Shown: positions 35,048 through 45,760, numbered from the stretch's first letter. The stretch is DNA of 64,000 bases from an uncultured Ilyobacter sp. (GCF_963668515.1 NZ_OY764866.1:682001-746000); one strand, 5' to 3'. The notes: a model not told the origin generated them from the sequence alone. Translations and numbers: made by a program.

Positions 35048-35821
35048 CTAAATTCTCAGTTGATTATACTCTGAAAACCACTGTTGATTCAACTTTATAT
35101 TTCTAGAAGAGCTATTTTGAATATTATTTTTCAGCTCATACCTTATAAAATCTTTTAACTGCTCTAAAGGAATTTTAAACTTCTTCCATCCATCATAGTA
35201 TGGAGGGGCTCCCTTCACAACTACCTCTACTACAAGATCATCGCCTTCTAAATAAAAGCCTCCGTAATCCATATCTATCTTTATATCATCCAAGTATATA
35301 TTTACAGATTCTCCGGTTTTTGTCTGTCGAACCTTTTTACGAATCTCATTTTCGATTATTTTTTTAACCTGGTAGACTCCATCTGAGGGATTTATAAAAA
35401 TATCCTCACGTGAATAAAACACACCGTCTAAGGGCGAGAGAGTATAACTGTAGTTTTTTATCTGTACATCATAACCGTCTAAAAAATACCTGTTTTTTAC
35501 AATTAAAATAACCATCTTAGAATCACTTACTCTGACTGTATATTCACCTTTTAATGTAACCTTAGGTTCTTTTGAGTCAGTCAGTTCTCTAAAGTTTTTT
35601 TTAGAATCTTTTTCTATCTGAATTTCAAGTTCTTTTAGCCGATCCATTATCACCTTGTTTGTCCTGTCCACCTTGGTATCCCCTATAAGATAGGGAAGCT
35701 TTACATCTATATCATAGTTAGATTTTTTCTCCTTTATTATCAAAGTAGATATTCCAACTGAAAAACTTCTAAATGCTAAAACAAGAAAAATTATAAGTAT
35801 AATATTTTTTTTTAAAGACAT
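35048..35821 (-). CDS. exported DUF3298-like protein (paralogue of the next gene)
   Basis: 257 residues. Signal peptide MSLKKNIILIIFLVLAFRSFSVG. The C-terminal half follows the DUF3298 pattern (YTLSPLDGVFYSREDIFI, YGGFYLEGDDLVVEVVVKGAPPYYDGWKKFKIPLEQLKDFI) but lacks the GGAHG-like loop present in its neighbour. ATG 35821 is chosen because GGAGGT lies six bases upstream. The downstream paralogue starts 11 bases after its stop. Role unknown; the pair may arise from duplication. Confidence 0.7.
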   Translation of the reverse strand: MSLKKNIILIIFLVLAFRSFSVGISTLIIKEKKSNYDIDVKLPYLIGDTKVDRTNKVIMDRLKELEIQIEKDSKKNFRELTDSKEPKVTLKGEYTVRVSDSKMVILIVKNRYFLDGYDVQIKNYSYTLSPLDGVFYSREDIFINPSDGVYQVKKIIENEIRKKVRQTKTGESVNIYLDDIKIDMDYGGFYLEGDDLVVEVVVKGAPPYYDGWKKFKIPLEQLKDFIRYELKNNIQNSSSRNIKLNQQWFSEYNQLRI

Positions 35822-35999
35822 GCAGTCACCTCCAACTACTAAATTATACAGCATTATGAAAAAATAATGTATTATTTTGACAAGAAACCCTGTTTTTTTC
35901 TCTTTAGCTTTTTTTAAATTGTAAAAACATAAGAGAACTTATCTGAATATGGACTTGATAGTTTAATTGTGTTATTCTTAATTTACAGGACATAAACTT

Positions 36000-36515
36000 A
36001 ATTAACCCAAGTTGCTACTTAAAAAAAATTCTCCTAAATTACTGAATTTATCTGAATATCAGAATCAAAAGATTTTGTCACGAATGGACACTAATAAAAG
36101 ATAGGGAAATTAGCACGAATAAGGACAAAAGCTTTTGGTCACAGAGGACGCAGAGAAAAATAGGGAGTTTCGCAGAGTAAAAATCAAACTATAGATGTTT
36201 CTTTTGCGAGAGGTTTTTATCTCTTTTCCATTGCCATTGACAAAATCAGCGTTAAGAATAACTGCAGTAAAATCCTTAGAAAAAATCGACTGTCTGAGCG
36301 TAGCGAGTAGCCAAAAAATAACGAGTGATACGAGTATATTTTCTGGTTCTCAGAAACTTGTTTTCTGAGTTTCCTTATTGCTATTGGATTTTCAAGGTTA
36401 TTTAGCTGATTTTTCACAGGCTTGAACTTTTGGTTACTTTTCTTTCAAGAGAAAAGTAACGAATTCTTATAAATTCAATACTTTAATTTAATAAAATTAG
36501 CAACTTAGGTTAATT
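36000..36515. repeat. dispersed TIR element, copy B (516 bp, complete)
   Basis: Left end AATTAACCCAAGTTGCTAC and right end the inverse of AATTAACCTAAGTTGCTA. It contains one set of the CACGAATGG/AATAAAAGATAGGG/CACAGAGGACGCAGAG blocks. The core at about 36185-36430 is nearly identical to copy C. The hairpin GTTACTTTTCT/AGAAAAGTAAC is at about 36432-36460. It fills most of the 739-base gap upstream of the M16 protease gene. Confidence 0.85.
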
Positions 36516-36560
36516 ATAAAGAAATATTCCCATAAACAAAAAACAGGAGGGATCTATCAA

Positions 36561-39335
36561 ATGAAAAAAATAAAGATTTTAATAACCACCATGCTTTTAG
36601 TTTTATTTACTGGACTAAATGCTGCCGATCTTAAAGTATCAAGTGAACTAGAACAAGGTACTCTAAAAAATGGTATGAAGTACTATATATACAAGAATAA
36701 AAAACCTGAAAACAAGGCTTATCTTGCATTGATCGTCAATTCCGGGTCGCTTCAGGAAGATGAAGATCAGCTTGGAATGGCTCATTTTATAGAGCACATG
36801 GCTTTTAACGGAACTAAAAGCTATCCAGGAAATATGCTGGTAAAACATCTTCAGTCTATAGGGATGAATTTTGGGGCAGACCTAAATGCCTTTACTGGCT
36901 TTGACAGGACTATTTATAAACTTCAGGTTCCCACAGACAGACCAGAGGAATTTGAGAAATCTTTTGAGGTGCTAAAAGAATGGGCTACTGATATTACTTT
37001 TTTTCCAAAAGATACCATAGATGAGAGAGGGGTTATCTTAGAAGAGTGGAGACTTAGACAGGGCTTGTCCCAGAGAATTTCAGATGCACAGAAAAAAGCG
37101 GTCTATGGCGAATCTAGGTACACTCACAGGTTCCCTATAGGAGACCCAGACATTATAAAAAATGCCACTCCTGAACTTCTTAAAAGATATTATCACAAAT
37201 GGTACCAGCCTAAAAATATGGCCGTAGTGGCGGTGGGGGATTTTGATAAAAAATATGTAAAAACTCTTGTGGAAAAATATTTCGACTATGACTCTAAATA
37301 TAGTTTTAAAAAGAGCCCTCAATACAAAATAGGTAAATCAAATGGTGAAATCACAGTTTTTACAGATCCTGAGATAACATCTATAACCTTTGATCTCCTT
37401 ACCAAAGGTAGTCTAGACCCAATACAAGACCGAGAGAGCTATAAAAGGGCCCTCATAGATGAAATTTACACAGGTGTTCTGCAAACCAGATTCGACAGTA
37501 TCTCAAAGGGCACCTCTCCGACTATAGGTAAGGGGTACAGCTATCTGATCGACCTTGGGAAATATGATACTGTACAGGTAACAGGGGCTATGTTAAAGGA
37601 AAAAGAGATCGAGTCAGGAATATCTGAAGTCATAAAGCAGATGAAAAAACTCTCTGTCCACGGACCTACTTCCTGGGAGATAGACGGAGAAAAATCAGAA
37701 CTTTTAATGTTTATGGAAAATGCCTATAAAAATAGGGAGAGTAAAGAACACAGCGAGATCGCATCTGAGATAGAAGCAGACTATCTAGAGGGATATATAT
37801 TTACAGATATAGAGAATGAAGCAGAGGTCTTTAGAGAAATCATGGGCGAGATCTCTTATAAAGATATCTTGAAAAAAGCTCAGGAAATCTATGAAAATTC
37901 AAACAGGGCCTTTTTTCTCACCGCTCCTCAAAAGAAAGACCTATATATACCTTCTAAAGATGAAATAGAAAAAATAATTGAACATGCCAAAAACAAAAAA
38001 CTATTAGGAATGGAAAAAAACAATAAGAAACCTGTTTTAAAGATCAAGGAGTTTTCCTCAGGAAAAATATTAGATAAAATAGAGGAGACAGATTTTTTAC
38101 GTTATAAACTTTCAAATAATATGGAGGTAATCGTAAAAGAAACCGATTTTGACAGAGACAAAATACTCATCAAACTCTTCAGCAAGGGGGGGAGCTCCCT
38201 TATGGATGAAAAGGGTTATATAGCATCCAAGCTGGCTTTACCAATAATATTATCCTCTGGTATAGGAAATCTTTCTCCTGTGGAAACAGATATTTTTATG
38301 AAGGGGAAAAATATACAGTTTCACCCCTATATATCGGATTATACCGAGGGTATAGATATCGAAACAGACAGAGAAAACCTTGTCACCGCCTTAGAAATTT
38401 TGAATATTTTTCTAACCGATCCTAAAATTGACAAGGATATATACAATAATCTCATAGACCTTCAAAAACAACGTATAAATAACAGGAAAAATTCACCTGA
38501 GACACTCTATAGAGATAAAATAAAGGAAACTGTGTCCCAGAACCACCCAAGAAGAAAGCCACTGACTTTAGAGGATTTAGACAAGGTTAATGAGAAGGAT
38601 CTTATAGAGGCCTTTAGAGACAGGTTCTCCAGTATAGGGGATTTTCAGGCAATCCTAGTGGGAAGTACAAAAGACATGGATATGGAAAATCTTATGCAAA
38701 AATATCTGGCTGGAATCCCGTCAGAAGATATTTCAGAAGTCCCAAAAAATTTAGAGGTGAAGTATCCAGAGGGCGTAGTAAAGGAAAGTGTAAAAAAAGG
38801 TACAGATAGAAAGGTATCTGTCAACTTGATCTATCCCTATAAGGGAAAATATACATATGAGAACAGGGTTAAATACCTGGGTATTGCAAAAATCCTGGAC
38901 ATGATCTTATTGGAGGAGATCAGGGAAAAAATAGGCGGGATTTACACAATCTATGCCAATACAGAGTTAAGTCCCCTTAACTTTGGGGAAAATTACCTCA
39001 CCATATCTTACAGTACCGACCCTCAAAAAGCTGACATGGTCACTAAAGAGGTAAAAAAAGTTCTTAAAAATACTTTAGAGGGAAATTTTGAAGATAGGAT
39101 ATTAAAAAGTGTCGTTGAAAACTATGTATTTAACTATGACTCCATCCTGAAAAAAAATGAGTTTTGGATTGACTATATAAATAAAAGAGAGGGATTCGGA
39201 GATAATTTCAGAATCTTTGCACCTGAAAAATATAAAAAGACATTGAGCAGACAGAACATGCTAAAATTTATGAACTATGCTGTGGATTCAGAAAATTATA
39301 CAGAGGTAAGGCTCATCCCGGAAAAATCTCAATAA
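36561..39335 (+). CDS. exported M16 family zinc metalloprotease (PqqL/pitrilysin-like)
   Basis: 924 residues. Signal peptide (KILITTMLLVLFTGLNAAD). The active N-terminal M16 domain has the inverted zinc motif HFIEH in GMAHFIEHMAFNGT and the distal Glu in ERGVILEEWRLRQ. The inactive C-terminal domains (from about residue 510) have RYKLSNNMEVIVKETDF and an RE-binding-type IREKIGGIYTIYANTE. Two-domain-pair length is typical of PqqL-like periplasmic peptidases. ATG follows AGGAGGG. Monocistronic; repeat copy B ends 45 bases upstream. Confidence 0.92.
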   Translation: MKKIKILITTMLLVLFTGLNAADLKVSSELEQGTLKNGMKYYIYKNKKPENKAYLALIVNSGSLQEDEDQLGMAHFIEHMAFNGTKSYPGNMLVKHLQSIGMNFGADLNAFTGFDRTIYKLQVPTDRPEEFEKSFEVLKEWATDITFFPKDTIDERGVILEEWRLRQGLSQRISDAQKKAVYGESRYTHRFPIGDPDIIKNATPELLKRYYHKWYQPKNMAVVAVGDFDKKYVKTLVEKYFDYDSKYSFKKSPQYKIGKSNGEITVFTDPEITSITFDLLTKGSLDPIQDRESYKRALIDEIYTGVLQTRFDSISKGTSPTIGKGYSYLIDLGKYDTVQVTGAMLKEKEIESGISEVIKQMKKLSVHGPTSWEIDGEKSELLMFMENAYKNRESKEHSEIASEIEADYLEGYIFTDIENEAEVFREIMGEISYKDILKKAQEIYENSNRAFFLTAPQKKDLYIPSKDEIEKIIEHAKNKKLLGMEKNNKKPVLKIKEFSSGKILDKIEETDFLRYKLSNNMEVIVKETDFDRDKILIKLFSKGGSSLMDEKGYIASKLALPIILSSGIGNLSPVETDIFMKGKNIQFHPYISDYTEGIDIETDRENLVTALEILNIFLTDPKIDKDIYNNLIDLQKQRINNRKNSPETLYRDKIKETVSQNHPRRKPLTLEDLDKVNEKDLIEAFRDRFSSIGDFQAILVGSTKDMDMENLMQKYLAGIPSEDISEVPKNLEVKYPEGVVKESVKKGTDRKVSVNLIYPYKGKYTYENRVKYLGIAKILDMILLEEIREKIGGIYTIYANTELSPLNFGENYLTISYSTDPQKADMVTKEVKKVLKNTLEGNFEDRILKSVVENYVFNYDSILKKNEFWIDYINKREGFGDNFRIFAPEKYKKTLSRQNMLKFMNYAVDSENYTEVRLIPEKSQ

Positions 39336-39353
39336 GAATTTATATTCCAAATT

Positions 39354-39383
39354 AAAAAGACAGGTCACCAGACCTGTCTTTTT
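39354..39383. terminator. bidirectional terminator
   Basis: 13-bp stem AAAAAGACAGGTC/GACCTGTCTTTTT with an ACCA loop. It ends both the M16 gene and the trp operon. Confidence 0.95.
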
Positions 39384-39389
39384 AATTTT

Positions 39390-40142
39390 TCACTTTAACA
39401 GAGAGGCTACAAAATCCTCAATTTCTTTTTTATCTCCGTTGGTTTTTTCTATAACTTTTACAATGGCACTTCCAACTATTGCTGCATCGGCGTATCTGTT
39501 TACCTCTTCAACCATCTTATTGTGAGATATCCCAAAACCTAAAGCCACCGGTATATCTGTATATTTTTTAATCTCAGAAACTATTTCAGAAGCTTTATTA
39601 CTTATGGTGTCTCTGGTACCTGTAACTCCAAAAGAGGAGATACAATAAACAAATCCTGTGGCATCCTTTACTATGTTTTCTATTCTGTCTCCTGAATTAA
39701 GGGCCACAAGTGGAATTATACTTACTGCCGGATTTTTCGGAAGTTCTCCCTGCTCTTCCATTGGCAGGTCAGGGATAATAAGTCCGTCAACACCTGTTTC
39801 CTCACATTTTTTCAGGAACTCTTCTCCACCATAATTATGTATGGTATTGTAGTAGACTAAAAAAACCAGGGGTATCTGACTTTCTTTTCTTATTGCAACA
39901 ACTGCATCAAAAATTTTCTGAATAGAGATATCCTTTGACAGAGCCCTTGTAGAAGCAGCCTGGATCACAGGCCCATCTGCTAGAGGGTCTGAATAGGGTA
40001 TGCCGATCTCTACAAGTGCAGCACCTCCACGCTCCATAGCCAGCACAAGCTCAGGAGTTTTCTCAATACATGGATCACCTGCAGTGAGATACGCTATCAG
40101 ATTTTTTTCTCCCTTTTTAAGTGCATTTTCTATTCTACCCAT
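39390..40142 (-). CDS. trpA: tryptophan synthase alpha chain
   Basis: 250 residues, TIM barrel. Catalytic Glu lies in ALVEIGIPYSDPLADGPVIQ; DGLIIPDLPMEE and VALGFGISHNKMVEEVNRYADAAIVGSAIV hold the other active residues. It splits indole-glycerol phosphate to indole and G3P and channels indole to TrpB. Start overlaps the trpB stop by one base (TAATG). Last gene of the operon. Confidence 0.97.
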   Translation of the reverse strand: MGRIENALKKGEKNLIAYLTAGDPCIEKTPELVLAMERGGAALVEIGIPYSDPLADGPVIQAASTRALSKDISIQKIFDAVVAIRKESQIPLVFLVYYNTIHNYGGEEFLKKCEETGVDGLIIPDLPMEEQGELPKNPAVSIIPLVALNSGDRIENIVKDATGFVYCISSFGVTGTRDTISNKASEIVSEIKKYTDIPVALGFGISHNKMVEEVNRYADAAIVGSAIVKVIEKTNGDKKEIEDFVASLLK

Positions 40143-41320
40143 TACAGATCCCCCTTTTGATATACTTCTAATACTGTGTTTATATCTTTATCTCCACGCC
40201 CAGATAGATTTATTACCAAAATCTCATCCTTTGACATCTCTTTTGCTACTTTTACTGCATGAGCCACTGCATGGGCACTTTCTAATGCTGGAATAATTCC
40301 CTCTACTTCACAGAGAAGCTTGAAACCGCCTAGGGCCTCTTTATCATCTATAGGCGCGTACTCTGCTCTTTTGCTATCATAGAGAAAGGCATGTTCAGGT
40401 CCTACACCAGGATAATCTAGACCAGCAGATATAGAATGTGCCGGTGTGATATTCCCCATATCATCTTGTAGAAGATAGGTCTTCATTCCATGAATGACTC
40501 CCCTGCTTCCCTTGAGCATTGCAAGGGCATGCTTGTCTGTATCAATTCCTTCCCCAGCAGCCTCTACACCGATGAGCCTAACCTCCTTGTTATTGACAAA
40601 AGGATAGAATATACCCATGGCATTTGATCCTCCCCCTATAGCAGCTACTATAGCATCAGGAAGTCTCCCCTCTTTTTCCATTATCTGCTTCTTTGTCTCA
40701 TCTCCTATTATTCTCTGAAAATCCCTTACCATTGTAGGATATGGATGAGGACCTACAACTGAACCGATCACATAGAATGTATCATCTATTCTGGCAACCC
40801 ACTGTCTGATAGCCTCATTTGTAGCGTCTTTCAGAGTTCCTGTTCCCGATGTCACAGAGTTTACAGTAGCTCCTAAAAGTCTCATTCTAAAGACGTTCAT
40901 CTCCTGTCTTACGATGTCCTCTTCTCCCATAAATACTTCGCACTCCATTCCCAAAAGTGCGGCCCCTGTGGCAGTGGCCACTCCGTGCTGTCCTGCTCCT
41001 GTTTCTGCGATGACCTTTGTCTTCCCCATTCTCTTGGCAAGTAGGAGCTGCCCCATCACGTTGTTTATCTTGTGAGCCCCAGTGTGGTTTAGGTCTTCTC
41101 TTTTCAGGTATATTTTTGCTCCTCCTACATGCTCTGTGAGAGAAGCTGCATGGTATAGAGGTGTTTCTCTTCCCACATAATCTTTCAGATAATAATTCAG
41201 TTCTCTGTTGAATTCATCATCATTTTTATATTTCAAGTATGCTTTTTCCAAATTTTCAAGAGGCTTCATCAAAGTCTCCGGCACATACTGCCCTCCAAAA
41301 TCACCAAATTTTCTATCCAT
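40142..41320 (-). CDS. trpB: tryptophan synthase beta chain
   Basis: 392 residues. The PLP Lys lies in [27 protein letters not shown], with [21 protein letters not shown] and [14 protein letters not shown] for substrate and phosphate binding. It is a TrpB1-type chain that pairs with TrpA. It overlaps trpF by 8 bases. Confidence 0.97.
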   Translation of the reverse strand: MDRKFGDFGGQYVPETLMKPLENLEKAYLKYKNDDEFNRELNYYLKDYVGRETPLYHAASLTEHVGGAKIYLKREDLNHTGAHKINNVMGQLLLAKRMGKTKVIAETGAGQHGVATATGAALLGMECEVFMGEEDIVRQEMNVFRMRLLGATVNSVTSGTGTLKDATNEAIRQWVARIDDTFYVIGSVVGPHPYPTMVRDFQRIIGDETKKQIMEKEGRLPDAIVAAIGGGSNAMGIFYPFVNNKEVRLIGVEAAGEGIDTDKHALAMLKGSRGVIHGMKTYLLQDDMGNITPAHSISAGLDYPGVGPEHAFLYDSKRAEYAPIDDKEALGGFKLLCEVEGIIPALESAHAVAHAVKVAKEMSKDEILVINLSGRGDKDINTVLEVYQKGDL

Positions 41321-41915
41321 GTAATCTTACCTCCCCTATAAATTTTTCCACTTTTTCTCTGGATTTCCCATTATCTCCCTCTACACCGGAGCTCACATCC
41401 ACAACCTGTGGCTTTACTTTTTCCACAGCTTCGGCAACATTTTCAGGATTCAGTCCCCCTGCTAGAATTATCTTATAAATTTCTGACAACTCTTTTATAT
41501 TATTCCAGTCAAATTTCTTACCGCTTCCTGGGACACTGGAATCAACTAGAAAGGCGTCTGCACATCCGTCATATTTTTTTATATTTTCAAATATATTTTC
41601 ATCTCCTACAAAACTTTTCCATACCTCATAATCTTCAAAACTACTGCAGTATTCCGGTGATTCCTTACCATGAAACTGCAATATGTCAAGTCCACAGGCC
41701 TTGGCTATCTCAGCCACTTTTTCGGGGTCTTCATCTACAAATACCCCTACTTTTTTTATTTTCCCATCTAGATTTTTAGAAAGTTCAGCAGCCTTTTCAA
41801 GGGTAACCTGTCTCTTGGATTTTGCAAATACAAGACCTATATAATCTGGTTTAAATTCATTTACTATATCCACATCTGATTGGTTTTTTATGCCGCATAT
41901 TTTTGCCTCAGTCAT
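41313..41915 (-). CDS. trpF: phosphoribosylanthranilate isomerase
   Basis: 200 residues, TIM barrel. [13 protein letters not shown] (catalytic Cys), [30 protein letters not shown] (catalytic Asp) and [23 protein letters not shown] are the family motifs. It overlaps both neighbours by 8 bases, a fully coupled arrangement. Stand-alone, not fused to TrpC. Confidence 0.96.
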   Translation of the reverse strand: MTEAKICGIKNQSDVDIVNEFKPDYIGLVFAKSKRQVTLEKAAELSKNLDGKIKKVGVFVDEDPEKVAEIAKACGLDILQFHGKESPEYCSSFEDYEVWKSFVGDENIFENIKKYDGCADAFLVDSSVPGSGKKFDWNNIKELSEIYKIILAGGLNPENVAEAVEKVKPQVVDVSSGVEGDNGKSREKVEKFIGEVRLHG

Positions 41916-42681
41916 TAAATTCCTCCTTTAATTCCCGGGCCAGCTCTTCTATACTTTCAGATCTCATAAAGGCTTCCCCTATAAGGACACCACTTATTTT
42001 TCCGTTTTTCAGTTTTTTCACATCTTCTTTCCTGCTTATCCCGCTCTCACCTATTACCAGCACATCTTCCGGGATATTTTTAGAAAGCTCGATGCAGTTG
42101 TTTAAATCCACATTAAAGGTCTTCAGGTCCCTGTTGTTTATACCTATTATTTTAGCTCCTGCCTTTAGAGCCCTTTTTACTTCTTCATCACTATGGGCTT
42201 CTACAAGAGGTTCCATTTTGAGATCTCTTGCTATGCCGATGAATTTCTTTAAGGTCTCATCATCTAAAATACTGACAATTAGAAGGACTGCAGAGGCTCC
42301 TAAGGTTCTGGCCTCATATATCTGGACTTCATCGATTATGAAGTCTTTACAGAGAGTAGGAAGTTTTATGATTTCCGAGACCTCCTTAAGGTACTGGGGA
42401 TTTCCCTTGAAATAGTCAACTTCTGTGAGGACTGACACCGCATCTACACAAGTGTCGTATACTGCCGCTATTGCCTTATGATCAAACATCTCCTTTATTA
42501 CACCTTTCGAGGGAGAGGCCTTTTTTACCTCGCCTATTATAGAGAGACCGCTTTTTTTCATGGCCTCGTAAAAACTTGGAGGAGTATCCATATTTTTGGC
42601 TATCCCAGCCAGTTTATTTTTATCAAGGGAGATTTTCTTTAGATATTCTTTTTTAGACTTTACTATTTCATCTAATATCAT
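41908..42681 (-). CDS. trpC: indole-3-glycerol phosphate synthase
   Basis: 257 residues. IIGEVKKASPSKGVI, LCKDFIIDEVQIYEARTLGASAVLLI, IIGINNRDLKTFNVD and VIGESGISRKEDV are the standard IGPS motifs, with catalytic Lys and Glu present. It abuts trpD and overlaps trpF by 8 bases. Confidence 0.97.
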   Translation of the reverse strand: MILDEIVKSKKEYLKKISLDKNKLAGIAKNMDTPPSFYEAMKKSGLSIIGEVKKASPSKGVIKEMFDHKAIAAVYDTCVDAVSVLTEVDYFKGNPQYLKEVSEIIKLPTLCKDFIIDEVQIYEARTLGASAVLLIVSILDDETLKKFIGIARDLKMEPLVEAHSDEEVKRALKAGAKIIGINNRDLKTFNVDLNNCIELSKNIPEDVLVIGESGISRKEDVKKLKNGKISGVLIGEAFMRSESIEELARELKEEFND

Positions 42682-43689
42682 CTATTTCACCCTCTCTATA
42701 AAGTTGTTCACTGTTTCCATTACAAGGCCTTCATCTATAAGCTTTCCAGCCAGTTTTACACCTTCGGTTATATTTTCTGTCTTCCCGTTGATAAAAAGTG
42801 CCGCTCCAGCATTTAAAAGTAAAACATCTCTTTTAGCTCCTCTCTCTCTACCTGAAAGGGCATCTATGAGAAGCTGTCTGTTCTCTTCAGGATCTCCACC
42901 TTTTATATCCTCAAGAGTAGCTCTTTTCAGTCCGAAGTTTTCCGGGAATATTTCATACTCTTTTATTCTTCCGTTTTCCACTTCTACCACTCTTGTTTTT
43001 CCTGTAATGGAGATTTCGTCGGCCCCGTCTTCCATTCCATGGACTATAAGGGCTCTCTTACATCCCATCTTTATAAGGGCATCTGCCATATTATCCATGA
43101 GTTTTTTGTCATATACTCCTAGGAGCATGTGATTGGCCTTACCTGGATTGGCCAGAGGTCCTAGAATATTAAATATTGTCCTCACACCCATTGCTTTTCT
43201 CACACCTGCCACCTCTTTCATGCTGTGGTGATATACAGGTGCAAAGAGAAAGGACATTCCCGTCTCTTCCAGGGCTTTTTTCATCTTTTCTTTATTTGTG
43301 GTCAGATCCATTCCCAGACTTTGGAGGACATCAGCACTTCCGGACTTGCTTGATACCGATCTGTTTCCGTGTTTTATCACTCTTATTCCCGCTGCTGCAG
43401 CTATAAAAGCCGTTCCAGTGGAGATATTTATACTGTGTATCCCGTCTCCTCCGGTACCTACAGGATCAAAGGAGTCTAAATTATTTTCAAAGACTACCGC
43501 CCTGTCTCTCATAAAGGTGGCTCCTCCCAGTATCTCCTGGGAAGTCTCTCCCTTTATTTTGAGGGCAGTGAGTATAGAGGCTGTCTGTACCTCAGATAGT
43601 TTACCGTCAAAGATATCCTCCATCAACCCGTACATCTCTTTTGAACTAAGATTATTTCCATCTAATAATTTTCTGTATACATCGTTCAT
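42682..43689 (-). CDS. trpD: anthranilate phosphoribosyltransferase
   Basis: 335 residues. PRPP-binding loop DPVGTGGDGIHSINISTGTAFIAAAAG and KHGNRSVSSKSGSADVLQSLG, then RTIFNILGPLANPG. Not fused to the glutaminase; trpG is a separate upstream gene that it abuts exactly. Confidence 0.97.
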   Translation of the reverse strand: MNDVYRKLLDGNNLSSKEMYGLMEDIFDGKLSEVQTASILTALKIKGETSQEILGGATFMRDRAVVFENNLDSFDPVGTGGDGIHSINISTGTAFIAAAAGIRVIKHGNRSVSSKSGSADVLQSLGMDLTTNKEKMKKALEETGMSFLFAPVYHHSMKEVAGVRKAMGVRTIFNILGPLANPGKANHMLLGVYDKKLMDNMADALIKMGCKRALIVHGMEDGADEISITGKTRVVEVENGRIKEYEIFPENFGLKRATLEDIKGGDPEENRQLLIDALSGRERGAKRDVLLLNAGAALFINGKTENITEGVKLAGKLIDEGLVMETVNNFIERVK

Positions 43690-44259
43690 TTACATCACCT
43701 CTTCCAAAAAGTTTTTCATCATCTCTTTACCAGCAGGAGTATTTATAGATTCTGGATGAAACTGTAAACCCACAATAGGATAGTCCCTGTGTTTTACAGC
43801 CATGACTTCTCCGTCATCTGTTTCCGCCAGTATCTCCAGTTCCTCAGGCATAGTCTCTTTCTTCACTATGAGAGAATGATATCTTGCTATCTGGACATCC
43901 TGCTCTAGCCCCTTAAATATACTTTTCCCTGTATGCTTTATATAAGAAACTTTTCCGTGGACAGCTTTATTGGCGATAACCACATCTCCTCCAAAGGCCT
44001 CACCTATAGTCTGGTGCCCTAGACATATTCCAAGGATAGGATATTCCTTATACAGTTTTTTTACCACCTCTAGGCATATACCTGCATCTTTAGGGGCCTT
44101 TGGTCCAGGTGACAATACTATTACATCTGGGTTCAATTCTCTTATCTCTTCTATTGTTATCTTGTCATTTCTCACTACTTTTATATCCCTGTGAAGCTCC
44201 CCTATAAGGTGATATAAGTTGTAGGTAAATGAATCATAATTGTCTATCAAAAGTATCAT
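43690..44259 (-). CDS. trpG: anthranilate synthase glutaminase component
   Basis: 189 residues, class I glutaminase. LLIDNYDSFTYNLYHL, SPGPKAPKDAG, nucleophile Cys in ILGICLGHQTIGEAFGG, and the His/Glu pair in IVGLQFHPESINTPAGKE. It supplies ammonia to TrpE and could also serve a PabB encoded elsewhere. Confidence 0.95.
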   Translation of the reverse strand: MILLIDNYDSFTYNLYHLIGELHRDIKVVRNDKITIEEIRELNPDVIVLSPGPKAPKDAGICLEVVKKLYKEYPILGICLGHQTIGEAFGGDVVIANKAVHGKVSYIKHTGKSIFKGLEQDVQIARYHSLIVKKETMPEELEILAETDDGEVMAVKHRDYPIVGLQFHPESINTPAGKEMMKNFLEEVM

Positions 44260-44262
44260 CAG

Positions 44263-45618
44263 TTATTCCCCCCTAAAAATCTTAGTTATGGCAGCCCCTT
44301 TATTTCTACACTCCATATACTCACTTGCCGGTACAGAATCAAGCACTATACCTGCTCCAGCCTGATATATATATTCCCCATTCTTATGCATAAGCGATCT
44401 TATTGTGATGCAGGTATCCATATCCCCGTTAAAGTTTATATAACCTACCGCTCCACCATAAAATCCTCTTCTTTCTTTTTCAAACTCTTCGATTATTTCC
44501 ATGGCCCTGATCTTTGGAGCTCCTGAAAGAGTCCCTGCAGGAAGTACCGAGGCTATTACCGAAAAAGCATCTTCCCCTTTTTTTATCTCTCCCTCTACAA
44601 GAGATACTATATGCATTACATGAGAATACTTTTTAACCTCCATATATTCTGTAACTTTTACAGTACCTATTTCAGATACTTTTCCTATATCGTTTCTGGC
44701 AAGGTCTACGAGCATTACGTGTTCTGCCTTTTCTTTATCATCTGCCATGAGGTCTAGAGCAAATTGCTGGTCTTCTTTCTCATCTTTTCCTCTAGGTCTT
44801 GTCCCTGCAATGGGAACTGTTTTTATTATTCCCTCTTGTAGGCTTACAAGTCTTTCTGGAGAACTTCCCATAACCTGGTGAGTCCCATAATCTAAGAAAA
44901 ACATGTATGGAGATGGATTTATCTCTTTCAACCTTTTATAAATTTCGAAGGGATGTTTACTGCTGGTAACCCTAAATCTCTGAGACAATACCACCTGAAA
45001 AATATCTCCCTGAACTATATAATCCTTTGCTTTTCTGACTATATCTTCAAACCCCTCTTGAGTCGTGTTCCCTTTTATCTCTTCACAGTCCCTGTTAAGG
45101 ACTTTGATTTCTATATTGTTCTCTAATCTTTTTTCTAATTCATCGAGAAGTTCTTCTCCCTCTTTCTCACTTTCTGCTATTGCAGTAAAATACATCTCCC
45201 CTGTGTCATGATTGATCACTGCACCCTTTTCAAAGATCATCATTACACTTTCACCTACCGTAGGATCATATGGATTTTCCATAGGAAGCTTCTCATAATC
45301 TCTTATGATATCATAGGCTATGTTTCCATAGGCTCCACCTACATAGGGTTTAGGAGCGCTCTCTACCTCTATACCGTTCAACGCCTCTTTGATTATCTCT
45401 AGAAACCTTTTATTCTTTTTATAAGATACCCCGTCTATAACATACTCATTGACTCTGTCCTCAAATACCCTTTTAGGACCGCCTCCTATAAAGGTAAAGC
45501 CGGTATCCTTTTCATCACTTTCGAAAAGTATCCCCCTCTCGCCATTTGACAGCTTGAGATACAGATCGTTAGTTGTAATCTCCTTTGTTATTCCCCTGAA
45601 AAAAACTTTTTTCCTCAT
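44263..45618 (-). CDS. trpE: anthranilate synthase component I
   Basis: 451 residues, chorismate-utilising fold. FQVVLSQRFRVTSS, SSPERLVSLQEGIIKTVPIAGTRPRGKDEKED, LVDLARNDIGKVSEIGTV, LPAGTLSGAPKIRAMEII and YQAGAGIVLDSVPASEYMEC are diagnostic. An LLES-like segment near the N-terminus (GILFESDEKD) is the usual site of Trp feedback inhibition. GGGGGG lies four bases before the ATG. First structural gene of trpEGDCFBA, downstream of the leader peptide and two terminators. Confidence 0.96.
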   Translation of the reverse strand: MRKKVFFRGITKEITTNDLYLKLSNGERGILFESDEKDTGFTFIGGGPKRVFEDRVNEYVIDGVSYKKNKRFLEIIKEALNGIEVESAPKPYVGGAYGNIAYDIIRDYEKLPMENPYDPTVGESVMMIFEKGAVINHDTGEMYFTAIAESEKEGEELLDELEKRLENNIEIKVLNRDCEEIKGNTTQEGFEDIVRKAKDYIVQGDIFQVVLSQRFRVTSSKHPFEIYKRLKEINPSPYMFFLDYGTHQVMGSSPERLVSLQEGIIKTVPIAGTRPRGKDEKEDQQFALDLMADDKEKAEHVMLVDLARNDIGKVSEIGTVKVTEYMEVKKYSHVMHIVSLVEGEIKKGEDAFSVIASVLPAGTLSGAPKIRAMEIIEEFEKERRGFYGGAVGYINFNGDMDTCITIRSLMHKNGEYIYQAGAGIVLDSVPASEYMECRNKGAAITKIFRGE

Positions 45619-45632
45619 TATTCCCCCCCTAT

Positions 45633-45702
45633 AAAAAAAGACCCGCCATTCAGTCAGGTCCTTGAAAATTTGTAATAAAAAACCTGCTCCCTAGGGAACA
45701 GG
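45633..45702 (-). terminator. two tandem attenuator terminators before trpE
   Basis: Terminator 1 has arms 45702-45694 and 45691-45683 (CCTGTTCCC/GGGAGCAGG) with a T run at 45682-45677. Terminator 2 has arms 45660-45655 and 45645-45640 (GACCTG/CGGGTC) with seven T at 45639-45633. TTCCCT in the 5' arm of terminator 1 (45698-45693) is an exact complement of AGGGAA (45758-45753), five bases downstream of the leader-peptide stop: a candidate antiterminator that a ribosome at the stop codon would mask. Confidence 0.85.
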
Positions 45703-45760
45703 CATTGCTTACAATAATTTTTCTTATAATTGTTTTTGGTATATTCCAAAAATTCCCTTT

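Noticed and set aside
36217..36417. 66-codon minus-strand ORF inside repeat copy B, with a near-identical twin at 54378-54578 in copy C
   Set aside because: Its conservation is explained by the nearly identical repeat core at the DNA level. It has no ribosome site and no counterpart in copies A or D, so it is not treated as a gene.
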